NCBI GenBank assembly: GCA_014898415.1
Contig: RCTD01000018.1
Span: 5,001 to 69,000 of the forward strand
Direction: 5' to 3'
From: Stromatinia cepivora
Taxonomy: Eukaryota; Ascomycota; Leotiomycetes; Helotiales; Sclerotiniaceae
Length of the DNA: 64,000 nucleotides
The notes beneath the pieces are model-generated. The model saw nothing but the letters and a program-made list of their open reading frames with translations. It made no database searches and had not been told where the DNA came from. Shown here piece by piece: positions 11,292 through 23,700 of this stretch. Positions within the stretch are counted from its first letter, which is position 1. Every line of letters begins with the position of its first letter. A program made the position numbers and the translations under genes.

Positions 11292-11617
11292 GACATGATA
11301 CCCACCACATAATATGAATCATTTATCTATAATTCTGTCTGGAAAGATAATAACCGTGCTACCAGGAAAATAATAGGATGGAGGCGGGAACACATTTCTT
11401 CTGGGATCTACACAGATCTCAATAGCTTGCTTTTCAAGAATGCGCATGAGGTCCATGAGCTCCAAAGCCAACTACCCAGTCGCATTTCGCCTTCCCGTTT
11501 TCTCGCATCATTTTTGCACCCAAGCAAAGAAGGTAATTAAGCACCTTGGAAATTCAACACGGACAAGACTTAGGCGGGCACCGTCATTCTCCTCGATGCC
11601 TTTAGAATCAGTATTGA

Positions 11618-12048
11618 AGATCGTCTCGCGAGGATTATGGCCGGTCAAATTCTCCCAGTACCATATTGCGTTGTTCATAGTTTCCACCTTCAAAATACGA
11701 TCTATGAATGTTGACTACCCTCGATTGACGATGGGGTACAGAAATCTACCTTCCCTCATCCTGGATTGGGAACTTATCGCTGGTAGGTCTCTTGCCTTCG
11801 ACATTCGCAACACCGACTCTCCCTGTGATATTTTCATCTCCTCCCTGCGGCCTAATTTCTTCGACAGACGGTTTCGTCAACGCTGCGAAGGAATCGATAC
11901 CTTTTTGGCTGACAGCCTGTCTTGGTGTGGGTTTCATTTTCGAGCGATTTATGGTTTGCCATGCATTCACTGCATGAAAATAGAATGCTGCTAGGCTTTC
12001 GAACTCTGCTGCAACACCTCGGCTTCGTTTTCGATCTCTCACTCCCAT
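11618..12048 (-). CDS. Tentative short hypothetical protein
   Basis: A minus-strand frame starting at 12048 encodes about 100 residues with polar, non-repetitive composition. Near its end a donor-like AG/GTAGATTT and an acceptor TTCATAG about 48 bp further would join it to a short tail ending in GEFDRP and a stop near 11,618. I recognise no family, the intron is short, and the opposite strand also has a long open frame (11440-11994), so this could be chance. It is listed only because the interval is otherwise empty. Confidence 0.22.
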
Positions 12049-13765
12049 GGCGAACAGTATAGGCCGCCTTGGTGTTTCCGTTGTTGTCTGTGATTATCTG
12101 GAAGCGGTGCATTTTCCTAGATCATCAAACCAAGAGATACTCCAAAGTCCCTCTGTGGACTAGGATTAATCATACAGCTGGTCCGGTCTGATACAATATG
12201 CCTGCTGCATAATTGGGGTTTTCACCAGTGACTCTCAATCGAGCCGGCGTTCTTTCTTCACGGATGCATTGGAATTGATCTTTTAACCTTGTCCGGGCTA
12301 ATGAGTGTTTGAATTGGATAACTTATGCCTCCTCCATTTGACCATTTCTGGGCTTGTAAAAAGCTTTCCCGTTGTGCCTAGCTTTTCTTCTGTTATCAAC
12401 GTCAACATTTACCAATTGTAACTGGAATCGCCATATTCGAACTCATGAACAATTTGGGCGTGTGATGAAGAGGGAGTGGAATATCGTTAACCTTCAACTT
12501 GGGCCCGACTTGCTTCAGCTCCAAGCTTAGAACATTTCACCACTCAATGTTACATTGATTATTGATGTTGTCACCTTGACCGCAAGTCGGTCCAACAACA
12601 GTTTCTGTGGGGAGTGATGGGTCCAACATCGCTCTGATCACTTTGATCACGGGCGTTGTCCCACGTTGTCGGGTCGGATCATCCATCATCCTCTCATGCT
12701 TCGAGACCAAATTCGGTTACTGTAAGTGCCATTCGGCTCGCTCAAATTGTTTTATGGTCACACCGGCCATCCATCCATTCATGAGCATATTTCCCTTGCA
12801 TACCATCCGCGTGCCGGGCAAAGGAACGAATTTCAACATCCTTATCGCAATAATCATTTACTTCTATCTTCCAATGTTCAGGAGACCTTCCTGTAACGTT
12901 ACGTACTCGAAAATATCTATACATTATCTCCAGATGGCATAACCTTTTATGCCATAAAGCCTGACCAATCAAATCCTCGACCAAGTCGCAAGATCCTATG
13001 AGATTGGACTTGGAGAGCTCAGCATCAACTTTTCAATTTAGAATTAATTATCATTTTGACTTCTTTAATATATTAATAATTCTTTGAAACTTTTCATTAA
13101 ATTTTGAGGATTCTAAATTAGGATGCACGAACTCCAAACACTCTAGCGCAACTAAAAAAAAGTCAAAAACACTTCAGTATGGTTTATCCTTCTAAAGTTC
13201 AAACTCAAAGTCTCTTTATTCATGGGTTGATGGATAAATGAATACAGTCTTATCTGACTTGCTGCATGGCCTAAGCTAAAGTCTCACGGAAATTAGAATC
13301 TCTTATTTCGACATCAACTGAACCTTTTCAATTTAACTACAGGGCATGCTGGTGTTGGTATGATGCTCCGGACTGCGGATTTCCCCTTTCATTTCTTTCT
13401 CTCCCAAGTTTTCTCATTCTCTGCATCTTCATTTGCTGGCTTATATTGCATAAGGCCGATGATGTGTAAATGGTACGAATGGGTTAGTCATTTGTGTCGT
13501 CTTGGAGGCGAGGGTTGGGACATTCCTCATTCCCCGTTTAAAATTCAAGAATCAAGGGTCACCGGATTGAGACCGGGTGGTAACGTTATATGATATGTGA
13601 TGGATACCATCAAAATGACTATTAAAGAAGGTATACGCTCGTTCCATTGACAAAAGCATTTTCTCTTCAACGTCCGGCAATTTACTACTACATTTAGAGT
13701 TAGGAACGTTAGTGACTCGACTTTAACGAGCATTAGCAAGCTCTGCTTTCACACTCTGTTCTCTA

Positions 13766-13825
13766 CCACTACTCTTCAGCTCTTTACTTGACCTCCTACT
13801 TTCACCACTGCTCTTCAGCTCTTTA
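13766..13825. repeat. 22-bp direct repeat in chitinase 5' flank
   Basis: CCACT(A/G)CTCTTCAGCTCT followed by TTAC occurs at 13766-13787 and 13804-13825, one mismatch, 38 bp apart, 70-130 bp upstream of the chitinase start. It is pyrimidine rich, like many fungal leaders. Confidence 0.8.
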
Positions 13826-13893
13826 CCCCTTTCTTTCAGCTCCTCCTTACACCTCGTGTATACTTTCGGTTATTTCCTTTCGTCAGAGCAATC

Positions 13894-15350
13894 ATGATGC
13901 ATCTCTTCATGCAGTACTTAGTACTGGCCTTGACGTGTTTATCTTCTTTCACATCTGCATCAGCAGTTTCACACGGGCATTATCATAAAAAGGATGGTGT
14001 AGAAGCTGCTGTAGAAGCTGCCGTAGAAGGCGCTATAGAGGCCGCAACCGTGGGGTATCACAATGCAGCTTACTTTGTTAATTGGTGAGTGTTTTTACAT
14101 GCCATTCCTTTTATCTGGTGGCAAATGCGTCTTCTAACTGGCTTTACTACAGGGCGATCTATGCACGAAACTATCAACCTCAACAATTGCCAGCCTCTAA
14201 GCTGACCCACGTCCTTTATGCATTTGCCAATCTTCAAGCGAATGGTACAGTGTATGTCTACGTTCTTCTTTTCTTAGAAACATTTCTGAATGCAAACTAA
14301 CCTAAAACCAGCTACCTCTCTGACACATATTCCGACATTGAGAAACATTATCCCACTGACTCCTGGAATGATGTCGGAAACAATGTTTATGGCTGCATTA
14401 AGCAACTTTACCTACACAAGAAACATAATCGTCAGATGAAAACTCTTCTAAGCATCGGAGGCTGGACGTACTCATCAAACTTCGCTGCTGCCTCTAGTAC
14501 AAACGCAACTCGTGCACGATTTGCCGCGACAGCCGTGCGACTTGTTCAAGACCTTGGATTTGATGGTATTGACGTTGATTGGGAGTATCCTACCAACGAT
14601 GTCGAAGCTGCCAATTTTGTGCTTCTCTTACAAGCTATTCGCTCCGCCCTTGATGCATATGCCGCACGCTATGCTCCTGGCTATCATTTCCTCATCACCG
14701 CCGCAACCCCCGCCGGCCCAGACCACTACAATGTCCTTCATATGGCAGATATGGATAAGTATCTTGATTCCTGGCACTTGATGGCGTATGATTATTCTGG
14801 GTCCTGGGATAACACCACTGCTCACAACGCAAATCTATATCCTAGTGTGCTTAAACCAAAAAGTACACCATACTCGACACAAAAGGCCATCATCGACTAC
14901 GTCGCCAAGGGTGTTCCCATTTCCAAGATAAATATGGGTCTACCACTTAATGGGAAATCATTTATGAATACCACGGGATTAGGATTGCCATATAGTGGTG
15001 TTGGTACGGGATCGTGGGAAGCCGGAACATATGATTATAAGGTTCTCCCTCGAGCTGGTGCCACCGAAGTTTATCTTCCTGATGTCGTTGCAACTTACAG
15101 TTACGACAATGTCACCAAAGAACTCATTAGTTATGATAGCGTAAAGTCGGTCTCGGTGAAAACGAAGTATATCATGACTAGTGGAATGGGTGGTGCAATG
15201 TTCTGGGAGACTAGTTCGGATAGGACCGGTGATGGAAGTCTCATTTCTACGACGGCAGGACTTTTCCCCGCTCTAGACCAGGCTCAGAATCTGTTAACGT
15301 ACAATGCGAGTGCATATGCGAATATGGCGGCAGGCATGCCTGGTGAGTAA
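13894..15350 (+). CDS. Secreted GH18 chitinase
   Basis: Family 18 chitinases cleave beta-1,4-linked N-acetylglucosamine in cell walls. Exons 13894-14084, 14153-14251 and 14312-15350 give 442 residues; introns are 68 and 60 bp. A signal peptide (residues 1-24, ending SASA) leads into an Ala/Glu-rich pre-domain stretch, then the TIM barrel starts at AAYFVNWAIYARNY. The substrate motif LLSIGGWT is at 142-149 and the catalytic [10 protein letters not shown] at 181-190, with Glu188 as acid/base. Later barrel blocks include [11 protein letters not shown] and [11 protein letters not shown]. No chitin-binding domain, Ser/Thr-rich linker or GPI signal is visible at the C-terminus. It resembles the single-domain extracellular endochitinases of ascomycetes. 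It stands alone, next to a transposon patch on its right. Confidence 0.96.
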
Positions 15351-15904
15351 GCCTGCGGTACATTTAGGGGGCAGATAGTTTGTTCGGCGATAGGCAGGCA
15401 GGAGATACCTAGGATTTACGTTACCATCTGGCGTATATATGGCGTTGCTTTACCATTTTGATGAAGTAGGAGATTTTTAATTTCATTCCATATATAGATT
15501 AGACTTGGTTTTACCACATAACACGAAAGTACTTGCCGCCAGCCGGATGCTTGCCATCATGCTCATGCTGTGTCGCAATCATCTGATCACTGTGTGAATC
15601 TATTTTGTTTACTGTTCACATCTCGTTATGTCGCCTATCTAATAAGTGTTATCCAGCATACGTCCCTTTCCAGCTCTCAAATACAGCCCCGAGATATTTA
15701 CACCAGAGGAACATTCGGTGCATCTCAAATATCTCTTCCAGTTGAACCTCCACGAATTAACACAAGAAAACCATGGGGTAGCTTCAGATTGTGTACTCTA
15801 GGAGCGATCTGAATTGCTTAACCAAATAATCCGGGGAGCTAGAGATAAATCACCGGCTGTACCGGCCGCTCCGCTCCGCATATATCTCCAAGCTTCTTAA
15901 GCTT
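15351..15904. other. Intergenic, chitinase 3' flank
   Basis: No gene seen. The frame at 15570-15812 has no family resemblance. A GC-rich inverted patch (CACCGGCTGTACCGGC, CCGCTCCGCTCCG) lies near 15,850-15,880, just before the foldback element. Confidence 0.5.
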
Positions 15905-16135
15905 AAGTCAACTACCCTACATATGGGCCACCCCTCTTGTGGGCCACCCTTCTACACCCAAAATCACGATTTTCATTTATTAATAACTTTACAACAAATC
16001 AATATAATTAATTGAAATTTAAAATGTAGATTCTTTATATAGATATCAATTGATTCTGAAAATTTCATAATTTTATATTTTGTTTTCGTTGAAATTTTCA
16101 AGATTGAAATTTTGATTTTAATTTATGTGACGCAC

Positions 16136-16407
16136 AAGAGCCGTAGTAGAGCTGAATAAACAGGGTCAATTATGTTCTTTAGAATCTACAACTGAAGAAC
16201 TATGGCTCGTAAGGAGCGACTAGATATATCTACACAAATACCCATTCGTGGGCTGTGGGGCTGTGCGCATGCGTTATTAGGGTCACCATTCTACCATACT
16301 AAATCGTATGAATCGTAACGCATGTGCACGGACGATCAGCTCATTAATTGATATGGGAGATAAGAGGTATCACGTGGTTAGCCTCCTGTGGTTCACGATT
16401 CGTGACA
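16136..16407 (-). mobile_element. Solo LTR, family B (inverted copy)
   Basis: 272 bp, TGTGACGCAC...TTCGTGACA on the plus strand, i.e. TGTCACGAATCGTGAACCAC to GTGCGTCACA on the minus strand. It is flanked by the 5-bp target duplication ATTTA (16131-16135, 16408-16412). A second copy, in the other orientation, lies at 53611-53892. Shared TG...CA ends and 5-bp duplications show this is an LTR left after recombination; internal coding sequence of the family is absent here. Confidence 0.88.
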
Positions 16408-16745
16408 ATTTACATATAATTTTATATACAAATTAAAAAACATTAAAATTTTGTATAACTTTTTAACAAAAATAATTAAAAATAAATTATTAACTTTTTA
16501 AGATATTTAAAGATTTAGAAACCTAGAAAATCTTACAATATAATTTATAATTTATAGAAAATCTTTTATTAAAAATGTAAAAATATAAATAAAATCTTAT
16601 TTATAAATTCTAAAATTCTAAAATTTGATTTATTTTATAGAATTCGATTCGAGGTTTCAAAAAATTAATAATTTATTTTTAATTATTTTTGTTGAAAAGT
16701 TACTCAAGGTTTTTGTGTTTTTTAATTTGTATATAAATCATATAC

Positions 16746-16847
16746 TGTCACGAGATACACGTGATCGCGTCCGATCGGGCTACTCTCTTTAGCTCTGTAG
16801 CTTTTAATTCTAAGGTTGATCTCTAAACGCTCGTTGGGTTCGTCACA
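16746..16847 (+). mobile_element. Solo LTR, family A (48-bp deletion variant)
   Basis: 102 bp from TGTCACGAGATACACGTGAT to GGGTTCGTCACA, flanked by target duplication TATAC (16741-16745, 16848-16852). Compared with the 150-bp LTRs of the gag element at 54,951-56,626 it lacks one internal block of 48 bp after GATCGGGCTA, otherwise nearly identical. Confidence 0.9.
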
Positions 16848-17075
16848 TATACAAATTAAAGTTCGAAAATTCAACCTTAAATATCTCGATGAAAAAAATT
16901 ACGAAAAATCTAAAATTTTCAGAATTTACTATTATATAAGTAATAGATCTATATTCAAAATTTCAGAAAATTATATTCATAAATAAGAAAATTAAAAATG
17001 TTGATTTTCATGATTTTTGGTGTGAAAAAGTGGCCCACAAGAGGAGGGGTGGCCCATATGTGGGGTAGTTGACTT

Positions 17076-17964
17076 GCAACTCCGCTTTCTGCTGTCCTAC
17101 CTATCATACATACAACACCAAGTGTCACGAAAGATATTTTTTTCCTCCTGGTGTAGGCTGTGTAACAAGAGATGCACATTTCTCCATTGAATACAAAACG
17201 ATTGCAACTTATGTTAAATCCATCAATCATTACTTTTACAATATTTCTATCCAGACAAAATAATGGAAAAGCTATTTATCATTGATTATTACAAGGTTTT
17301 TGATTACAGAAGTACCTAGCAAAATGTCAATAATTCTGTTTTCAGGAATCGAGCTCAATTCAACTAACTAGGCAAGCATATTACCAAAGTGAGTGTAGAA
17401 TGATTGTGTGAATGTGATGATGGTGATGAGATTTTGAACGGGAAACAGGAGAGGTTTATGTACTCTCCAATCCTCATATAACTTTCATCTATCATACTCT
17501 TTTGGACAATTCAGACGCACCGAACAGGGATTCGAGAGATAGAGCTCATACGGGGTAATCTCAGGATTTTTACTGATTCGCTCGTGGCATGAAATGCAGC
17601 CAAACGCCTGGTATCTCAGAAAAGAACCTTCGGTTTTCAGACGAGAGGCTCAAAATGTCCCCAATTAAAGTGCTCAAATTGGGCCCACGCTTGAGCATCC
17701 CTGCTAAGTGCGTCGCAATTTTCCAAGTGAATACAGTGTCTCGCTCATCTTGCAAACAAATTTGAAATAGAGTTCTATCCTCAGTGTATTCTCTGATTTT
17801 GACCATCTATCAAACAGGACAAAAACTTCAAGCGATGTTGCAAACATACCGCCGACGGAAAAACCCCAGCAACAGTCAGTGGATTGGCAACTCTAGAGAT
17901 TGCGTAAGCACAGCAGATTCAAAACTTCTAATCTGCGTTACTGCACGTTATTTTTGCCCCCCAG
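17076..17964. other. Non-coding interval next to the foldback element
   Basis: No gene seen. The minus-strand frame at 17570-17806 has no recognisable domain. Sequence is likely decayed transposon or intergenic DNA leading into the copia remnant. Confidence 0.45.
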
Positions 17965-19330
17965 GTGGTCTCACCAACAGCCGAAGCCACCACATCACGT
18001 GATACCCTTTTCAAGTTCGTGCATACTAATTCCGGTAACTATGCAGAAAAGAATTTTCCTATGAGTGACAGAATAACACAGGTAGTTATAAAAGCACGCT
18101 TATCTATCAATACTGATGTTTTGGTATGGAGAGAAGGGAAAGGAGCTAATAGTTCTGGTGAATGAACTGGACCTTATAAATTATTGGCTATAGAGGGAGA
18201 AACATGTTCAATTCAACTTCCAAATGGTTCAACAAAGTTCAGATCCACAGTCGCACGACCATTTTATAAAGAACCAGAAGAACCGGAGAAACTTGACAAC
18301 GATGACGACAATACCATCGTAGTCGAGGTCCCGACTTATTCCTCATACTATTCCCCAAGTAGTAGTGCAAACACCACGACCTCAAACCCCGCCACCAGTA
18401 GTACAACCTAACGTTCAACTCCGTAAAAGAGTAAGGAGCAATTTGGTCAATATGGTTAATATTACGGATACAATGGATAATAACGATGAAATTGTACAAC
18501 CTCAACTTACGGTATTTCTTCAAAAAGGGATGGAGAAGCATGAGTTCATAGATCCTTTTGATGAGTATTCATCGAAAATGGAGACCTGCTATCGAGATAC
18601 ATTGAATCACGAAGAAAAGAACTCGATGGACTTATGGAGAATGGAGTTTTCAAATAAGTTAATAAAAGCAATGTCCCCAAAGGAACGAGGATCTTTAGAT
18701 TACGATTTGTTGATGAAATGAAGAATGAAGGTACAGAAAAGGCATTCCCAAAGTTACGATTGGTAATTCAAGTATATCATGATAAAGACAAGACGACTAG
18801 TGTATTAACACAATCACCTACACTTCAAAGAGCCGATCAATGTATTATCATAGCATTCGCAGCAATATTAAGAATGAACATAAAGGGGATTGATGTTTTC
18901 TTACGAGATATCACACAAGCATGTACACAATCAACTACAAACTTGAACAAAATGTTCTATACTCGACCTCCATCAGAATTTAAGCTACGTGAGGGAGTTA
19001 TATGGTACGTCATTAAACCATTATATGCCGTTCCTCAACCAGCAGAAACAATGTGATAATCTGAGGTTGGTTGTATCAGAGAATTCGAATTTGAAGGGAA
19101 CGAGAGGTAAAATTCGAACAGATGTTACTTCCAAAGATCAATATATAGCTCAGCGTGCTCGTGGAGCATATGTTGCTACTGTTGGTCAACCAGAAGCTTC
19201 TTACCATCTCTCTGTCGCTGCCCGGGTGATTAAACCTAAACAAAACGACGCCAAGAAGCTCAACAAAACCAGTTGTCTTTACTCTTTTAGAGAGTTTGCC
19301 AGTATCGGAACAACGATCAGGTGTCATGAA
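17965..19330 (+). pseudogene. Decayed Ty1/copia polyprotein fragment
   Basis: Several broken frames in order resemble copia Pol. About 18,120-18,290 reads as the integrase C-terminal part (WTGPYKLLAIEGETCSIQLP, then FRSTVARPFY). About 18,720-19,050 reads as reverse transcriptase (LRDITQACTQSTTNLNKMFY, then RPPSEFKLREG and IKPLYAVP). About 19,150-19,260 matches the later segment (VATVGQPEASYHLSVAAR). Frames are interrupted by stops and frameshifts, the catalytic YxDD region is missing, and no LTRs are found around it. It is a dead remnant. Confidence 0.8.
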
Positions 19331-20718
19331 AGGAGCCGTATTAGCTAGCGAGGCGCTAGGCCTCGTAACTTTTATTTAATAGTTTATTTTTTCATAGTAG
19401 AATAGAGTGAAATCAAGGAATAATATCATTAATAGTTTACGATCAGACATTCGAGATTTCGTACAAGCGGAAGTTTATATGACGATACTATCTTTGAAGA
19501 GGGGTTCTTTGAAAGCTGTACTCATACCGCTGCAGAGGTCACACCTTCATGTATCAGTTGAGGTTCGAGGCCTAGTTCGATTTGACGAAGCCTTGAGTGA
19601 TTATCCCTTGAAACACGAATAACAAAATGATTCTCCGCCTTGCCAAGTGGTAATCATTGTATCGAAGTCTTGCTCTTGGACAATTTTGCATACCATCGAA
19701 GATCCAAGCATCAAGCTGCCATCATTCTGTGGAACTACCGTCCTAACTATGAGAGGGTTCATTTCACTGATACATAGTTATTAATATAACCTTACACAGC
19801 AGATTGATGCACTCTGCATGAACATCTTGTTCAATTGCAAGTAGTATTGCTTCGCTTTGGATGAGGGGTGGAAAACTAATGGGCGAATAACAAGCATATT
19901 TTGATAGTGGAACCCCATTGACATAGAGCCGGAACTGACCATTAATGCAAAGCTCAGGTTTACGCAGATGGACTGAGTAAGTCATTACAGGACCTAGGTA
20001 TGTATGGAAGGGTTTCGCCGGTGAAGACAGATATACTGCTACTTATGGGTCTGATCATTGTGCTTCGCACACATCGCCGTCACCACACAGGAGTGTGAAA
20101 AGGAATAGCTATAGTGATAGCTATACACTTCATATATACGATACGGACGTAGAAATATTCCTAGATTATTGGAGATTGCCTAGGTAATCTTTTGACATTA
20201 CCTAGGTAATATCAAACATCGGAACCGGTCTATCTCTAAGCACCGATCAACCTCGGTCCAAAATTGCTTGCCCCATGTACACATACACAAATTCATGGCA
20301 AAATCCACACACTTTTTCCAATTTCACTGCTCGTGGTTCCAATGTTTCACTTCAACACGAGCTTAAATCGAACAGCTATCGGTGAGCGGTTACCTCCTCT
20401 TACTTCCTACCCAAAACCCGCAGAAATAGTCGTAAGATCTTATAGGTTATCCGGGGTCCAATTACAGTAGCAGTTGCTGTCACATCTGTGATACCAAGAT
20501 GAAAAAAACAAAATACCCGCTTTTCGGCACGATAAGAACTGCGTTCCTACCTGTCAAATTACGAAGTCTTTTATCCGTGTGCTGTCATCGTCTTAGGTAA
20601 ATATATATATACCAGGCAGTGCCTTCTTCTGCAAACATCACTGATCTATCTACCTTAACATTCTCTCTCAACATCAACCTGCCACTCATTTACCACATCG
20701 GAAGTGGCTGCATTCAAT
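19331..20718. other. Non-coding interval and CYP505 promoter
   Basis: No gene is supported; the frames at 19407-19622 and 20264-20470 have no family match. The right half is the CYP505 promoter, with two near-identical palindromes at 20175-20210 and a TATA-like run ATATATATAT at 20601-20610. Confidence 0.5.
20175..20210. promoter_or_regulatory. Paired 14-bp palindromes upstream of CYP505
   Basis: ATTGCCTAGGTAAT (20175-20188) and ATTACCTAGGTAAT (20197-20210) are two near-perfect palindromes centred on CCTAGG, 22 bp start to start (two helical turns), about 510 bp before the CYP505 start codon. The arrangement suits a dimeric regulator; which one is unknown. Confidence 0.5.
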
Positions 20719-23700
20719 ATGGCAGCTTTGGAAGAGATACCTGGGCCCCCTGGACTTCCTTTCTTGGGGAACGTCCAAGATGTTGATCCCATCAATTCAC
20801 TTCCTAGTCTTGAGCGTTTGGCAGGAATATATGGTAGGAATGATGTAACTTCCCTTCTTTTTGATTAATGTCGCTGACTATATTTTCCTCTAAACCAGGT
20901 CCCATCTTCAAGCTTAATCTCGGCGGCGTCGAAAGATTGTTCATATCCACGCAAGCGCTCCTCAATGAGGTCTGCGACGAGAAGAGGTTCACGAAGATAG
21001 TATCTGGAAGCTTAGAGCAACTTCGATATGGTCTTGGCGACGGCCTTTTCACTGCCAACTATGGCGAAGAGAATTGGGAATTGGCACATAGAGTATTAAT
21101 GCCAGGTGTGTACTATGAGTCGCAACAAATTATTACTGGGAATTAACTAGATGAAGCATTCGGGCCACTATCCATCCGATCCATGTTCGACGAAATGCAT
21201 GATATTGCTTCACAATTAGTTATGAAATGGGCGAGATTTGGTTCGAAAGAGAAGATTGATGTTACGGATGGCTTCACAAGATTGACACTGGACTCCATTG
21301 CTTTGTAAGTCATCCATATATACTCACGATTCATTGGGCAACTGAACTGATTGGAAACTCAGATGCGCAATGGGTACCCGTTTCAATAGCTTCTACCATG
21401 AAGAAATGCATCCCTTCGTCGACGCCATGACTGGATTCCTTCTCGAGGCTAGTGCTAGAGCGCAGCGACCTGCTATCGCCAATTATTTCATGCGTTCTGC
21501 ACAAGCCAAATTCGATTCTGATGCCGAGCTGCTTCAGAGTGTAGCCAAAGAACTTTTGGCAGAGCGAAGAGCGAATCCAAATGATAAGAATGATCTGCTG
21601 AATGCCATGATCAACGGTAGAGATCCAAAAACTGGAAAAGGTCTCTCAGATTCGAATATTTTGAACAATATGATTACCTTTCTCATTGCAGGTACATAAA
21701 ATTTTCCACCGTGCATCGGGTCACTCTATTCTAACCATCTTCCCAGGTCATGAAACGACGAGTGGAATGCTCTCTTTCCTTTTCTATAACCTACTGAAGA
21801 ATCCCTCGGCATACCAGGCAGTTCAACGCGAGGTTGATGAAGTTGTAGGCAAGGGACCCATAACCATTGATCACATGTCGAAACTCCCCTATATAGAAGC
21901 TTGTCTGCGGGAGACATTGAGATTGACTCCTACAGCACCCGCTTTCACCCTCTGTCCTCTGCCCAATTCAACCGAGTCGCCTATAATTATCGGTGGCAAG
22001 TATGAAGTGAAGCCAGGACAGCCAATACTTGCTCTCATCCCTACAATTCACCGTGATCCCACTGTTTACGGTGACGATGCCGCCTCATTCAAACCGGAAC
22101 GGATGTTGGACGAGCCATTCAAAAAGTTACCCCCTAACGCCTGGAAACCGTTCGGCAACGGTACGAGAGGGTGCATCGGAAGACCTTTTGCATGGCAAGA
22201 GTCAATTCTCGCCGTCGCTATGCTCTTACAAAACCTCAATTTCAGAATGGATGATCCAAGTTACAACCTTCTCGTCAAACAAACATTGACTATCAAGCCA
22301 AATGGATTTTACATGCACGCCAGTCTCCGGGATGGTATTGATCCTCTCCACCTCGAAAAGATGCTACATGTCGATACTTCCAAAGAACGACTGTCAGAAA
22401 GCGATCAAAAACTTAGCAAGGCTTTGAGCAACTCAGGGAAATCAAAGCAACCAATGTCTATCTTTTATGGTTCAAACTCCGGAACCTGTGAAGCTTTGGC
22501 TCGAAGTCTTGCCAGAGAAGCTAGTGGACGTGGCTACGAGGCTCAGGTTGACCCTCTTGATGCTGCTGTAGACAAGATCCCGAAAAACCAGCCGGTGATC
22601 TTGATATCGTCAAGTTATGAAGGACAGGCTCCTGATAATGCTAGCCATTTCGTTGAGTGGTTAGAAAACCTACAAGGCAGTGACCGTTTTAAGGACGTTA
22701 AGTATGCTGTTTATGGCTGCGGAAATCGTATGTGTTTCCATACTTTAGAACTGTCGAGAAAAGAAAAATGATCATTAACACTTCTTCCAGATGATTGGGT
22801 ATCTACCTACCATCGTATTCCGAAATTACTCGACGCTGAACTCGGGAATAACGGCGCAACAAGAATTGCAGATAGTGGATTCGGTGACGTTGCTGGTGGA
22901 GATATCTTCGAAGCTTTTGACAAATGGCAAGATAGTTGTCTTTGGACTCAGTTGACAAGCAGTGCGGATCGTGGGGGGGATGTAGGCTTGGAAATCGACA
23001 TCGATTCTAGTGCTCGGTCCTCTAGGCTTCGACAAGACGTACGCGAATCAATTGTTCTAAGCAACAAGGTTTTAACCGCACCGGGAGTGCCGGAGAAGCG
23101 TCACATATCACTCAAAATCCCGACTGGCATGTCATATCGTGCTGGCGACTACATGGCAGTGCTGCCGATAAACAATTCAAAGAATATCCGACGAGTGCTG
23201 AAACATTACGGACTTCCTTGGGATGCTATGTTAAATATCAAAGCTGGTGCTAATACTACCTTACCAACTGGGCACCCCATATCTGTATGGGATGTTCTTG
23301 GGGCTTACGTCGAACTCAGTCAAGTTGCCACTCGCAAGGTACTATTTCACTTCAGCCCCCGGTCTGTCAATATGCTAACCTTGGTAGAATGTTGCAAAAA
23401 TAGCCGCAAGTACACCTGAACCAGAAGTGAGAGAAAAGATCGAGTATTTGGGTAAGGAAGGCTTCAATAAAGAGATTTTACTCAAACGTCGTTCGCCACT
23501 CGATATACTCGAAGAATACCCATCCGCCGCATTGTCTCTGGGAGACTTCCTAGCCATGCTTCCGCCCATGAGAATACGCCAATACTCCATCTCTTCATCA
23601 CCACTTGATGACCCCACAGTCGCCACCCTGACCTGGTCTGTTCTCGACACTGTCTCAAAAGCCGGTGAATCGAAGCGTTATTTGGGGGTAGCATCGAATT

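Larger units (their letters stand above)
11292..13893. other. Gene-poor 2.6-kb interval
   Basis: No recognisable family occurs. Open frames on both strands overlap each other without conserved motifs; one weak spliced candidate on the minus strand is listed separately. The last part is the chitinase promoter, whose leader has a 22-bp direct repeat (13766-13787 and 13804-13825). Confidence 0.55.
15905..17075. mobile_element. Foldback / large-TIR element carrying two solo LTRs
   Basis: The outer ends are inverted copies: left starts AAGTCAACTACCCTACATAT and continues with GGGCCACCCCTCTTGTGGGC; right, on the minus strand, starts AAGTCAACTACCCCACATAT and continues with GGGCCACCCCTCCTCTTGTG. Similarity fades but continues inwards for a couple of hundred bases, and the inner AT-rich segments (16413-16745) are also roughly palindromic around 16,575, so the whole unit could fold back on itself. 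It encodes no protein. Without the two solo LTRs it would be about 0.79 kb. No clear target duplication was found. Type (MITE-like or foldback) is inferred from structure only. Confidence 0.75.

Noticed and set aside
11440..11994. 184-codon plus-strand frame
   Set aside because: No domain, no ordered motifs, and a competing minus-strand frame covers the same bases; probably chance.
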